From the NCBI GenBank assembly GCA_964250615.1, contig CAXUGM010000006.1: a DNA stretch of 64,000 nt; one strand, given 5' to 3'. The notes below the pieces were generated by a model, which was given only the letters and a program-made list of their open reading frames with translations, was not told the DNA's origin and searched no databases. Made by a program: the position numbers and the translations under genes. Source of the stretch: Blautia sp900556555. Its GTDB lineage: Bacteria > Bacillota > Clostridia > Lachnospirales > Lachnospiraceae. This document shows, piece by piece, positions 24,812 to 33,428 of the stretch. The number at the start of each line of letters is the position of its first letter. Position 1 is the stretch's first letter.

Positions 24812-25644
24812 AAATAGCAGTTCTAAGTGGAAAAGGCGGGGCAGGGAAAACATTCACTGCGGTAAACCTTGCGGCAGCAGCAGAGAAGTCCGTTTATATT
24901 GATTGTGATGTGGAAGAGCCAAACGGGCATCTTTTTTTCAAACCCCAGGAGATACAAAAGGAAGAAGTCACCACAAAACTTCCGGAATTTGACCCGGAAA
25001 AATGCAATGGGTGTAAAGCCTGTGTGGAGTTTTGCAAGTTTCATGCCCTGATTTATATTAAAGAGAAGCCCAAGGTATTTCAAGAGGTCTGTCATGCCTG
25101 TGGCGGCTGTTCACTGGTGTGTCCAAATCAGGCGGTTCGTGAGAAAGAACGTCAGGTGGGAATGCTGGAAATGGGCTCTCACGGGGAAGTCCAGGTTATC
25201 ACAGGTATCCTGAACCTGGGGGAAGCCTCAGCAGTTCCAGTGATAAAAAAAGCCTTGCAGGAAGGAAATTCCAAGGAGAAGAATATTATCATTGATTGTC
25301 CTCCGGGAAGTGCCTGCTCTGTGATGGAAAGCATAGAAGATGCAGATTACTGTCTGCTGGTAGCAGAACCTACAGCCTTTGGATTCCATAATTTCTGTAT
25401 GGTTCATGAACTGGCAGGGATTCTGGGGAAACCGTGTGGTGTGGTGATCAATAAATATGAAGAAGTCTATGAACCTTTGGAGGAATATTGCAGGAAACAT
25501 GAACTTCCGGTACTTCTTAGGATTCCATATGAAGAAGAAATTGCATCTGCTGTCTCAAAAGGTATGATTCTCTCAGAACAGTCACCGGAATATAAGGCAA
25601 AATTCCAGTCATTGTTAAGCCGTATAGGAGGTGAGAACTTATGA
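24808..25644 (+). CDS. MinD/ParA-family ATPase with inserted ferredoxin domain (copy 1)
   Basis: 278 residues. A deviant Walker A (SGKGGAGKTF) opens the SIMIBI-class ATPase fold. About residues 62-110 are an inserted 2x[4Fe-4S] ferredoxin, with the cysteines in CNGCKACVEFC and CHACGGCSLVCP. Walker B-like IIDCPPGSACS follows. This architecture is related to Mrp/Nbp35-type cluster carriers and to the MinD-like genes of the orange-protein locus. It overlaps the genes on both sides by four bases, so synthesis is tightly coupled, and it probably pairs with the very similar ATPase next to it. Confidence 0.87.
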   Translation: MKIAVLSGKGGAGKTFTAVNLAAAAEKSVYIDCDVEEPNGHLFFKPQEIQKEEVTTKLPEFDPEKCNGCKACVEFCKFHALIYIKEKPKVFQEVCHACGGCSLVCPNQAVREKERQVGMLEMGSHGEVQVITGILNLGEASAVPVIKKALQEGNSKEKNIIIDCPPGSACSVMESIEDADYCLLVAEPTAFGFHNFCMVHELAGILGKPCGVVINKYEEVYEPLEEYCRKHELPVLLRIPYEEEIASAVSKGMILSEQSPEYKAKFQSLLSRIGGENL

Positions 25645-26504
25645 AGCGTTTATTAGTTCTCAGCGGAAAGGGCGGAACAGGAAAAACAACCGTTTCTTCC
25701 TCATTTATTGATTTTTCACAGGCAAAGGCAATTGCAGATTGTGATGTAGATGCACCCAATCTGCATTTGATCACAAAAGTGGATACAGAGCCTGAATACT
25801 CAGATTTTATAGGTGCAAAAAAAGCATACATAGATCCGCAAAAATGTATTGGCTGTGGGAAATGCCAGGAAAGCTGCCGGTTTCAGGCAATCCAGAAAAA
25901 AGACGAGGTCTGCGAAGTGACGGATTATGCGTGTGAGGGATGTGGTGTCTGTGAATACGTATGTCCCGCAGATGCTGTTACTATGAGAGAAGATGTGGCA
26001 GGTCAGATGGCCTTGTACCGTGGAGAAAGAGTGTTTTCCACAGCATCCTTGAAAATGGGACGTGGAAATTCCGGAAAACTGGTAACATCTGTAAAACTGG
26101 CTATGTTAAAAGCAGTACCAGATACAGAACTGGCGATTATAGATGGTTCGCCTGGAATCGGCTGTCCGGTTATTGCGTCCATGAGTGGAATGGATTTGAT
26201 TTTAATTGTGGCAGAGCCGTCGGTTTCTGGAATCAGTGACCTGGAGCGTCTGGTTGATACAGCGGAATCTTTTCAGATACCGATTGCGGTATGTGTCAAT
26301 AAATGGAATACCAATCCTGATAAAACGAAAGAAATTCAGGAATATTGTGTGAAAAGGGGAATCTCCTTTGTGGGGAAAATCCCTTATGATAAAGCGGTTC
26401 CGGCTGCTGTAAATGCCGGAAAAAGCGTTGCTCTGGCTGATTGCCAGGCACGGGCTGCATTATTGCAGATTTATGAAGCTGTTAGAAACAAATTAAATAT
26501 ATAA
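25641..26504 (+). CDS. MinD/ParA-family ATPase with inserted ferredoxin domain (copy 2)
   Basis: 287 residues with the same architecture as the preceding gene: deviant Walker A (SGKGGTGKTT), inserted ferredoxin with CIGCGKCQESC and CEGCGVCEYVCP, and the IIDGSPGIGCP segment. The two copies are clearly homologous but well diverged, so this is an old duplication and they may act as a heterodimer. It overlaps copy 1 by four bases and is followed after 20 bases by the second NifX-like gene. Role inferred: ATP-driven assembly or transfer of an iron-sulfur or heterometal cluster. Confidence 0.87.
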   Translation: MKRLLVLSGKGGTGKTTVSSSFIDFSQAKAIADCDVDAPNLHLITKVDTEPEYSDFIGAKKAYIDPQKCIGCGKCQESCRFQAIQKKDEVCEVTDYACEGCGVCEYVCPADAVTMREDVAGQMALYRGERVFSTASLKMGRGNSGKLVTSVKLAMLKAVPDTELAIIDGSPGIGCPVIASMSGMDLILIVAEPSVSGISDLERLVDTAESFQIPIAVCVNKWNTNPDKTKEIQEYCVKRGISFVGKIPYDKAVPAAVNAGKSVALADCQARAALLQIYEAVRNKLNI

Positions 26505-26524
26505 ATGAAAAGGAGATTATTATT

Positions 26525-26884
26525 ATGAAGATTGTTGTTGCTGCTATGGGAAAAGAAGTTGCAGGTCATTTTGGTCATTGTGAGAATTTTATTTTCTTTG
26601 ACACAGAGGGAGATAAGATTGTTGCAGAAAACAGTGTTCCGAATCCTGGTCACCGTCCTGGATTTTTGCCTAATTTCCTGGCTGACCACGGTGCAGAAGT
26701 GATTATTTCCGGTGGAATGGGCGGCGGAGCCGTAGATATTTTCAATGAGCGCGGCGTAGAAGTTGTTGTGGGTGCACAGGGAGATGCAAGAGAAAATGTA
26801 GAAGCTTACTTAAAAGGCGAACTGGTATCTACAGGTTCTATCTGTCATGAGCATGAACATGCACATGAGTGTGGAGAACACTAA
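26525..26884 (+). CDS. NifX-like cluster-binding protein with His/Cys-rich tail
   Basis: 119 residues. The N-terminal 105 are again the dinitrogenase iron-molybdenum cofactor domain (MKIVVAAMGKEVAGHFGHCENF, with ISGGMGGGAVDIF). The last 14 residues are a metal-binding tail, CHEHEHAHECGEH. The pattern HFGHCENF adds another likely ligand set. ATG 26525 follows AAGGAG. It is the last gene of the cluster, before a strong terminator. I infer that it accepts the cluster or metal handled by the two ATPases. Confidence 0.83.
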   Translation: MKIVVAAMGKEVAGHFGHCENFIFFDTEGDKIVAENSVPNPGHRPGFLPNFLADHGAEVIISGGMGGGAVDIFNERGVEVVVGAQGDARENVEAYLKGELVSTGSICHEHEHAHECGEH

Positions 26885-26925
26885 ACAGAATATTCTTGAA
26901 AAACTAGACTAAAATGGTATATAAT

Positions 26926-26974
26926 AATGCTGATTACATTTCTACAGGATTGTAGTTTGTAATCAGCATTTTTT
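26926..26974 (+). terminator. Terminator after the NifX/MinD cluster
   Basis: A perfect 13-bp stem (AATGCTGATTACA with TGTAATCAGCATT), 19-base loop and a T run. Confidence 0.9.
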
Positions 26975-27019
26975 ATGTCATTTTTTTATATACGAAAACA
27001 GTGAAAAGGAGTATATTTT

Positions 27020-28258
27020 ATGGGATTTTCGTTGGAAATCAGTGTCCCTGTGCTGACAGTATTTTTTCAGGGACTGCTTAGTTTCTTTTCTCCCTGTGTA
27101 CTGCCGCTGATTCCTATTTATATTGGTTATCTTTCAGGCGGAACAGGACAAATAGGAGAAGACGGGAGGATTCATTTTAAACGGAGCAAGGTTTTGTTTC
27201 ACACCGTGTTTTTTGTGCTGGGAGTCAGTTTTGCTTTTTTTCTTCTGGGATTGGGATTTTCAGCCATGGGAAATTTTCTCAAAGAAAATCAAATCTGGTT
27301 TGCCAGAATCGGAGGCGTGATTGTAATTCTTTTTGGGTTATATCAGATGGGATTTCTGGGAAAAAGTTATTTCCTTGGGAAAGAGAGACGGCTGCCTTTT
27401 AAGATGGATTTGCTTGCCATGTCACCGGTGACAGCACTGGTTATGGGATTTACTTTTAGTTTTGCCTGGACACCCTGTGTAGGGCCTGCACTTGCCAGTG
27501 TCCTGCTGATGACAGCCTCTGCAGCTACTAAGGTCACAGGATTTTTGTATATTGCTGTCTATACAGCCGGTTTTGTGCTTCCATTTCTGGCAGTCGGACT
27601 TTTTACCACAACCCTGTTGGAGTTCTTCAAAAGTCATATGAAAGTAGTTCATTACACGGTGAAAATTGGAGGTATTCTTATGATTTTTATGGGAATTCTC
27701 ATGCTTACAGGAAAAATGAACGCTGTTACAGGAGCTTTATCTTCCACAGAGACTCAGGAGGAAGCAACAGAAACAGAAGCAGAACCAGAGGAGGAAGAAG
27801 AGGCAGCCGAAGAAGTAAAGACCATACCTGCCATAGATTTTACATTGAAAGATCAATATGGGAATACACATACCTTGTCTGACTATAAGGGAAAAACAGT
27901 ATTTTTGAACTTTTGGGCTACCTGGTGTTCGCCTTGCAGGGCAGAGATGCCCGATATACAGAAATTATATGAAGAGTTTCAGCAGGAAGATGTTGTTATC
28001 TTGGGTGTAGCGGCACCGAATCTGGGAAAGGAACAATCAGAGGAAGGGATTAGAACATTTTTAGAAGCAAATGGTTATACTTATCCCGTTGTTATGGATA
28101 CAGAGGCAGAAGCATTCCAGGCATATGGAATCAATTCGTTTCCTACTACCTTTATGATTGATAAAGACGGGAATGTTTTTGGCTATATTCCCGGGCAGCT
28201 AAGTGAAGAAATCATGAGAGATATCATCAGCCAGACCATAAATGGAGAAAGAAAATAA
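27020..28258 (+). CDS. CcdA-TlpA fusion: thiol-disulfide electron relay across the membrane
   Basis: 412 residues. Residues about 1-235 are a CcdA/DsbD-beta membrane domain of six helices with the two redox cysteines in FFSPCVLPLIP and WTPCVGPALA. An acidic linker (about 240-270) leads to an extracellular thioredoxin-like TlpA domain with the active site WCSPC, and FPTTFMID carries the cis-proline. Electrons from cytoplasmic thioredoxin are passed to the outer thioredoxin domain for reduction of extracellular disulfides or methionine sulfoxide reductases. No cytochrome c gene is seen, so c-type maturation is not supported by context. Confidence 0.9.
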   Translation: MGFSLEISVPVLTVFFQGLLSFFSPCVLPLIPIYIGYLSGGTGQIGEDGRIHFKRSKVLFHTVFFVLGVSFAFFLLGLGFSAMGNFLKENQIWFARIGGVIVILFGLYQMGFLGKSYFLGKERRLPFKMDLLAMSPVTALVMGFTFSFAWTPCVGPALASVLLMTASAATKVTGFLYIAVYTAGFVLPFLAVGLFTTTLLEFFKSHMKVVHYTVKIGGILMIFMGILMLTGKMNAVTGALSSTETQEEATETEAEPEEEEEAAEEVKTIPAIDFTLKDQYGNTHTLSDYKGKTVFLNFWATWCSPCRAEMPDIQKLYEEFQQEDVVILGVAAPNLGKEQSEEGIRTFLEANGYTYPVVMDTEAEAFQAYGINSFPTTFMIDKDGNVFGYIPGQLSEEIMRDIISQTINGERK

Positions 28259-28260
28259 AA

Positions 28261-28306
28261 AATCCGGACAGGAGGAGTTGAAGCTCCAAGCCTGTCCGGA
28301 TTTTTA
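28261..28306 (+). terminator. Terminator after the CcdA-TlpA gene
   Basis: A 12-bp stem (AATCCGGACAGG with CCTGTCCGGATT), plus an inner GGAG/CTCC pairing, then TTTTTATT. Confidence 0.9.
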
Positions 28307-28332
28307 TTAAGTGCTTTTCAGAAAATAAAAAA

Positions 28333-28405
28333 AGCGCGAGACGGGACTCGAACCCGCGGCCTCGACCTTGGCAAGGTCGCGCTCCACCAACTGAGCCACT
28401 CGCGC
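28333..28405 (-). tRNA. tRNA-Gly (anticodon GCC)
   Basis: On the minus strand the acceptor GCGCGAG pairs with CTCGCGC. The anticodon arm is CGACC-TTGCCAA-GGTCG with anticodon GCC. The T arm reads CGGGTTCGAGTCCCG. The discriminator is T and CCA is not encoded. A T run follows the 3' end and serves as terminator. Confidence 0.96.
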
Positions 28406-28408
28406 ATA

Positions 28409-28479
28409 AGCGGGTGATGGGAATCGAACCCACATATCCAGCTTGGAAGGCTGGTGTTCTACCACTGAACTACACCCGC
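28409..28479 (-). tRNA. tRNA-Gly (anticodon TCC)
   Basis: On the minus strand the acceptor GCGGGTG pairs with CACCCGC. The anticodon arm is CCAGC-CTTCCAA-GCTGG with anticodon TCC. The T arm reads GTGGGTTCGATTCCCAT. CCA is not encoded. It lies three bases upstream of the GCC isoacceptor, so the two form one transcript. Confidence 0.96.
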
Positions 28480-28647
28480 AGGTTTATGTTGTTGTTGTTT
28501 GTTGTCCTGACGACTTGTTTATAATACAATAAGAAAAAGGAAATGTCAACACTTTTTTGAAGAAAATTAATTTTTTTTATTTTTCAAAAAATTCCTTCAA
28601 AATTTAGAAGAAAAAGAGGCTGTGATATAAGACAGCCTCTGATCATG

Positions 28648-29370
28648 TTATGGGTGTTGTACAAAGCGGTCATAGATAAACTGATTCGCTTCTTTTTCCT
28701 GGGTATCATCCAGAGGAGAAAGCGTACCGTTTCCGTATTTTCTCTCCAGGGCATTGGAGAGTAGGTAATCGCAGATGTGCGGATTTTTCGGAAGCAGAGG
28801 TCCATGGAGATAAGTACCTACTACATTTTTATATAAGACGCCTTCTGTCCCGTCTTCCCCGTTATTGCCATGTCCATAGAGAACCTTGCCGAAGGGCTTG
28901 TTATTTCCAATATAGGTTCTTCCTCCGTGGTTTTCGAATCCTACAATTGGAAGAGAAAAGTCAGGATTTTCCAGAACAATGTTGTCTATGAGTCTTGGGC
29001 TTCCCTGTTCTGTATAGAGATCTACCAGAGAAAGTCCCTCCAAAGTGCCTTCTTCTGTCTTGTAGTAATGTCCAAGAAGCTGATAGCCTCCGCATACAGC
29101 GATCACGCTGCCGCCGTCTTCTACATAAGAGCGGAAATCATCCCGTATGCTGCTGAGTTTGCTGCATACAATACGCTGTTCCCGGTCAGAACCGCCGCCC
29201 AGCAGGACAATATCAAGTTTGGAGAAATCAATAGAATCACCCATACTGAATGCAATGGTTTCAGCCTCGATGCCACGCCAGATACTACGTTTCATCATGC
29301 ACTGGATATTTCCCCTGTCTCCATACAGGTTTAACAGATCAGGATATAAATGTCCGATGGTAAGTTTCAT
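28648..29370 (-). CDS. gatD: Lipid II isoglutaminyl synthase, glutaminase subunit
   Basis: 240 residues of the class-I glutamine amidotransferase fold (CobB/CobQ-like). The nucleophile cysteine is in VIAVCGGYQLLG and the histidine in GTYLHGPLLP. With MurT it amidates the D-glutamate of lipid II to D-isoglutamine, which peptidoglycan cross-linking needs in many Gram-positives. It overlaps the 3' end of murT by four bases on the minus strand, the usual murT-gatD arrangement. Confidence 0.93.
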   Translation of the reverse strand: MKLTIGHLYPDLLNLYGDRGNIQCMMKRSIWRGIEAETIAFSMGDSIDFSKLDIVLLGGGSDREQRIVCSKLSSIRDDFRSYVEDGGSVIAVCGGYQLLGHYYKTEEGTLEGLSLVDLYTEQGSPRLIDNIVLENPDFSLPIVGFENHGGRTYIGNNKPFGKVLYGHGNNGEDGTEGVLYKNVVGTYLHGPLLPKNPHICDYLLSNALERKYGNGTLSPLDDTQEKEANQFIYDRFVQHP

Positions 29371-30710
29371 GATTTCTTTCCCTCCAATCGTTTCAGGATA
29401 TTATGAGTGGAATAAAGTCCGGTATAGTTGACCAGCAAATACAGGTTTTTGGTTCCGTTTTCCAGTTTTGCCAGAATTGCTTTTTCAATATCAGGTTCTA
29501 AAACAGAATCAATATCTACATATTTCAGTCTTAACTGCATATCACGGCAGCGGATACCGCATACAGTGATAGAAGCGGCATTTGCATCTTTTAGTCTGTC
29601 AAAATCCACATCCCAGAGCCAGGAAACATCGATTCCATCCTGGCTGTTGTCATTGATGAGAATAATAATGTCCTTAGGAGTCTCATCGGTCATGACGGAT
29701 GAGATATTCTGGTTAAAGCCTGCTGGATTCTTCGCAAGATTTAAGAGAACCTTCGTTCCATTGATTTCAAAAAGTTCGTTTCTTCCGAACTGAGGAGTAT
29801 AGTTTCCTAAAATCTGGTTGAAGTTTTCAAGGGAAACTTTAGCCATGGAAGCAGCTCCATATACAGCCAGAATGTTGTAAACATTATAAAAACCTCTGTA
29901 ATTGGCTTTGACAGGGAATTCACCTACCTGGAAGGACAGGCCATCAGACAGGGAAACGTTTGAGGCATCATAGTCAGGCAGAGGGCGTTTGAATCCGCAA
30001 TGAGGACAGTAGTAATCCCCTAACTGGCTGTAGTGATAAAAATGATACTCCATTTTCTCACCGCAGCGTTTGCAGAAACGGCCTTCTCTGATTTCTTTCG
30101 CATCTTCGTCTTGCAGAACTTGTTCGCTGATGCCGTAGAATGCATGAGGGTTCTTATGCTCCAGTGTGAGGCATGCAGAGAGAGAGTCATCAGCATTGGC
30201 AAGTATCTTCATGTTTGGAGCCATATCCATTGCAGTGGAAAGCAATTCCATGGTTGTATCAATCTCGCCGTAGCGGTCAAGCTGATCACGGAACAGATTT
30301 GTAAGAATCATGTAGTCAGGCTGAAAGTGGGGAAAAACCTTTACCGTAGAGGCCTCATCCACCTCGATGCATGCGTAATCTGCCTTTAAATGGCCTGAAA
30401 ATCCGGCGTTTAAGACAAAAGCAGAGGCTACACCGTTTAACATATTAGAACCAGTATGGTTGCAAATGACTTTTTTCTGGCTGCCTTCCAGAACAGAAGC
30501 CAGAAGATTGTTGGTAGTGGTTTTTCCATTCGTTCCGCAGACAACAAAGATATCTTGTTTTACCTCTTTGGCAAGTTCTTTCAGAATAGGCGGATAAATC
30601 GAAAGGGCTGCTTTTCCTGCTAAGGTCGCTCCCTGTTTTCCTGTTAACTGGCATGCGAATTTAATGAAATGGGCACTCCATACGGCCAGTAATCTTCGAA
30701 TATTCATCAT
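29367..30710 (-). CDS. murT: Lipid II isoglutaminyl synthase, Mur-ligase subunit
   Basis: 447 residues. The Mur ligase central domain has the ATP motif CGTNGKTTTNN. A four-cysteine zinc ribbon (CKRCGEKM and CPHCGFKRP) is inserted near residues 200-230, a hallmark of MurT. The C-terminal DUF1727 domain follows. It activates the D-Glu carboxyl of lipid II with ATP for amidation by ammonia from GatD. The start is MMNIRR with AGGAAA upstream on the minus strand. The gene is divergent from the FAH-family gene. Confidence 0.94.
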   Translation of the reverse strand: MMNIRRLLAVWSAHFIKFACQLTGKQGATLAGKAALSIYPPILKELAKEVKQDIFVVCGTNGKTTTNNLLASVLEGSQKKVICNHTGSNMLNGVASAFVLNAGFSGHLKADYACIEVDEASTVKVFPHFQPDYMILTNLFRDQLDRYGEIDTTMELLSTAMDMAPNMKILANADDSLSACLTLEHKNPHAFYGISEQVLQDEDAKEIREGRFCKRCGEKMEYHFYHYSQLGDYYCPHCGFKRPLPDYDASNVSLSDGLSFQVGEFPVKANYRGFYNVYNILAVYGAASMAKVSLENFNQILGNYTPQFGRNELFEINGTKVLLNLAKNPAGFNQNISSVMTDETPKDIIILINDNSQDGIDVSWLWDVDFDRLKDANAASITVCGIRCRDMQLRLKYVDIDSVLEPDIEKAILAKLENGTKNLYLLVNYTGLYSTHNILKRLEGKKS

Positions 30711-30933
30711 AACATTTTTCCTTTATCTTTTTTTCAGGAGAGTTCCTGTGTGTTTAGTATTACAGTTTTCATTTATCCATTATACATAAAGAAAAGAAAG
30801 AGTACAACCGAAGAGTTGCAAAAAATTTGCGGCCTGAAATTTATAGTGGAAATATTGGGGACAGTGTGATACTATGAAAAAAGAATTTGTTATGGTAGTG
30901 TGCGAAAATATTTTGCACAGAAGAGGAGGAAAA

Positions 30934-31824
30934 ATGAAGCTTTTAACTTATAAGCTCCAGGGAGACCAGAGGGAACGGCTGGGTGTGATGAGTGCAAAAG
31001 AATCTCAGAGGGTGATTCCTCTGGAAGAATTGGGAATGAAATTTAGAGATATGAATGATTTGATTGACAGCATAAAGCCAGAGGAGCTTGAACTGATTAG
31101 AAAGAGCAGCTATCTGGAAGCTAAAACACTGGATTATAGAACGGTGGTGCATTGTTCTCCGATTCCTCATCCCCGTCAGGATATTATCTGTCTTGGGCTG
31201 AATTTCATGGATCATGCGAAAGAATCTACCAGATACAAGAAGGAAAGTTTTAATGGGGAACGCCCTTATGCAGTTTATTTTTCTAAGAGAGTCAATGAAG
31301 CAACTCCAGACGGAGGAGAAATTCCCTCCTATCAGGGGTTGGTAGACAGCCTGGATTACGAGGCAGAACTGGGGGTCATCATAGGAAAGGATGCATTCCA
31401 GGTCAAGAGAGAAGACGCTTTTGATTATGTATTTGGCTATACAGTCATCAATGATGTCAGTGCAAGAAACATTCAGACACGCCATAAACAGTGGTATTTC
31501 GGCAAGAGCATGGACGGTTTTACACCTATGGGCCCGTTTCTGGTAACAGAAGATGAGGTGCAGCGCCCTCCGGTACTCGCGATTAAAAGCAGGGTGAACG
31601 GGGTATTGCGTCAGAACGGAAGAACAGATATGTTTATTTTTGATATTCCCCATGTGATTGAAGAATTATCTCACGGAATGACCTTAAAGGCTGGAACTAT
31701 TATTTCTATGGGAACGCCTGCGGGAGTGGGAATGGGAATGATGCCGCCCAGATTTCTGTCACCGGGGGATGTGGTAGAATGCGGTGTGGAAGGCATTGGT
31801 ATGCTTACCAACACGGTAGTATAG
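30934..31824 (+). CDS. Fumarylacetoacetate hydrolase (FAH) family protein
   Basis: 296 residues. The FAH-fold core spans about residues 90-295. Metal ligands lie in the LDYEAELGVIIG stretch (two Glu) and the later conserved GYTVINDVSARN. Members hydrolyse or decarboxylate 2-keto acids and acylpyruvates, including oxaloacetate. The gene stands alone, so the substrate is unknown. The open frame reaches 30874, but AGAGGAGG just before 30934 decides the start. It is divergent from murT and ends about 100 bases before the tRNA-Phe region. Confidence 0.88.
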   Translation: MKLLTYKLQGDQRERLGVMSAKESQRVIPLEELGMKFRDMNDLIDSIKPEELELIRKSSYLEAKTLDYRTVVHCSPIPHPRQDIICLGLNFMDHAKESTRYKKESFNGERPYAVYFSKRVNEATPDGGEIPSYQGLVDSLDYEAELGVIIGKDAFQVKREDAFDYVFGYTVINDVSARNIQTRHKQWYFGKSMDGFTPMGPFLVTEDEVQRPPVLAIKSRVNGVLRQNGRTDMFIFDIPHVIEELSHGMTLKAGTIISMGTPAGVGMGMMPPRFLSPGDVVECGVEGIGMLTNTVV

Positions 31825-31853
31825 AATAAATAATAAATTTCTAAAAAAAGAGC

Positions 31854-31882
31854 TTGAAATTTTGTATTATCTGTGATAAGAT
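31854..31882 (+). promoter_or_regulatory. Probable tRNA-Phe promoter
   Basis: TTGAAA at 31854-31859 and TAAGAT at 31877-31882 with a 17-base spacer. Its spacer and -10 overlap the left arm of the long inverted repeat at 31866-31921. Confidence 0.55.
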
Positions 31883-31921
31883 TGCTTTGTTGCTGTAAGG
31901 TGGCAATTTATCACAGATAAT
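31866..31921. repeat. Long inverted repeat upstream of tRNA-Phe
   Basis: ATTATCTGTGATAA (31866-31879) and TTATCACAGATAAT (31908-31921) are perfect 14-bp inverted copies. After a one-base bulge the pairing continues with ATTGC (31881-31885) and GCAAT (31903-31907), leaving a 17-base loop. No T run follows on either strand, so it is not an intrinsic terminator. It ends nine bases before the tRNA. Confidence 0.9.
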
Positions 31922-31929
31922 ATACATTC

Positions 31930-32002
<73 letters not shown>

Positions 32003-32115
32003 CTTTTTTTTAACTCAAATGTCTTTGCAGAGAGAACATATATCTTTGTTACAAAGAAAATGAGGGAAAAGAAATAGATAATAAACAAGAAAAGGGAAAG
32101 GCCAGGTGGGGAAAT

Positions 32116-33354
32116 ATGTATTCATTGGATGAAATTAGGAATGTAGACCCTGAGATTGCAGAGTGTATTTGTCAGGAAGTGGAGCGTCAGAATTCACATA
32201 TTGAGCTGATAGCTTCAGAAAACTGGGTAAGCAAGGCGGTTATGGCAGCTATGGGAAGCCCGCTTACCAACAAATATGCGGAGGGTTATCCGGGCAAACG
32301 ATACTATGGCGGCTGTGAATGTGTCGATGATGTGGAACGCCTTGCAATAGAAAGGGCAAAAGAACTATTCCAATGTGAATATGTAAATGTGCAGCCACAT
32401 TCAGGTGCACAGGCAAATATGGCAGTGTTTTTTGCTATGTTAAAGCCAGGAGATACTGTGATGGGAATGAATCTTGCTCACGGTGGACATCTTTCCCACG
32501 GAAGCCCGGCTAATTTTTCAGGGGCATATTTCAAAGTTGTTCCGTACGGGGTCAATGATGACGGAGTAATTGACTACGAAGAAGTCAGAAGGATTGCTTT
32601 AGAGGCAAAACCGAAACTGATTGTTGCAGGTGCCAGTGCTTATTGCAGAATCATTGATTTTAAGAAATTCCGGGAAATTGCAGACGAGGCAGGAGCATAT
32701 CTCATGGTTGATATTGCTCACATTGCAGGTCTTGTGGCAGCAGGAGTGCACCCAAGCCCGATTCCATATGCTCATGTTACCACTACAACGACTCATAAGA
32801 CTTTGAGAGGGCCAAGAGGCGGTATGATCATGAGCAGTGCAGAGGTGGCTAAGCAGTTCAACTTTAATAAAGCTGTGTTCCCTGGAACACAGGGTGGTCC
32901 GCTGATGCATGTGATTGCAGCGAAGGCAGTGTGCTTTAAAGAAGCATTACAGCCGGAATATAAAGTTTATCAGCAGAATATTGTGAAAAATGCCAAAGCA
33001 CTTTGCAATGGACTCCTAAAAAGAGGAATCAACATTGTTTCTGGAACCACGGAAAACCATCTGATGCTGGTGGATTTGCGGGGAACCGGAATTACTGGAA
33101 AGGAAATGGAGCATCTTCTGGATGAGGCAAATATTACTTGCAATAAAAATGCCATTCCTAATGATCCGGAGTCACCATTTGTTACCAGTGGAGTGCGTCT
33201 GGGAACTGCAGCAGTGACATCTAGGGGAATGAATGAGGAAGACATGGATCTAATCGCAGAAGCAATTGCTCTCATGGTCAAAGACAGGACAAATAAAGAA
33301 CGGGCAATGCAAATTGTAAAATCTCTGACCGATAAATATCCATTGAATGCATAA
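32116..33354 (+). CDS. glyA: Serine hydroxymethyltransferase
   Basis: 412 residues. A PLP enzyme that converts serine and tetrahydrofolate to glycine and methylene-tetrahydrofolate, the main source of one-carbon units. The PLP lysine lies in TTTTTHKTLRGPRGG, and the N-terminal SENWVSKAV and YAEGYPGKRYYGG motifs are intact. ATG 32116 follows AGGTGGGG. It is monocistronic, between tRNA-Phe and a convergent thioredoxin pair. No glycine riboswitch is seen upstream. Confidence 0.97.
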   Translation: MYSLDEIRNVDPEIAECICQEVERQNSHIELIASENWVSKAVMAAMGSPLTNKYAEGYPGKRYYGGCECVDDVERLAIERAKELFQCEYVNVQPHSGAQANMAVFFAMLKPGDTVMGMNLAHGGHLSHGSPANFSGAYFKVVPYGVNDDGVIDYEEVRRIALEAKPKLIVAGASAYCRIIDFKKFREIADEAGAYLMVDIAHIAGLVAAGVHPSPIPYAHVTTTTTHKTLRGPRGGMIMSSAEVAKQFNFNKAVFPGTQGGPLMHVIAAKAVCFKEALQPEYKVYQQNIVKNAKALCNGLLKRGINIVSGTTENHLMLVDLRGTGITGKEMEHLLDEANITCNKNAIPNDPESPFVTSGVRLGTAAVTSRGMNEEDMDLIAEAIALMVKDRTNKERAMQIVKSLTDKYPLNA

Positions 33355-33364
33355 AAGAAGATAG

Positions 33365-33428
33365 AAACACGGTGATACAGAACCTGAATCAGAAACAAAC
33401 TGAAGAGGTTTTGCATCACCGTGTTTTA
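33365..33428. terminator. Terminator between glyA and trxB
   Basis: AAACACGGTGAT and ATCACCGTGTTT pair over 12 bp with a long loop, followed by TTTTATT. The A-rich left side gives T on the minus strand, so it can serve both convergent genes. Confidence 0.75.

Noticed and set aside
24455..26884. Nitrogen fixation locus
   Set aside because: Only the single NifX-type domain is shared; there is no nifHDK, nifB radical SAM or nifEN gene.
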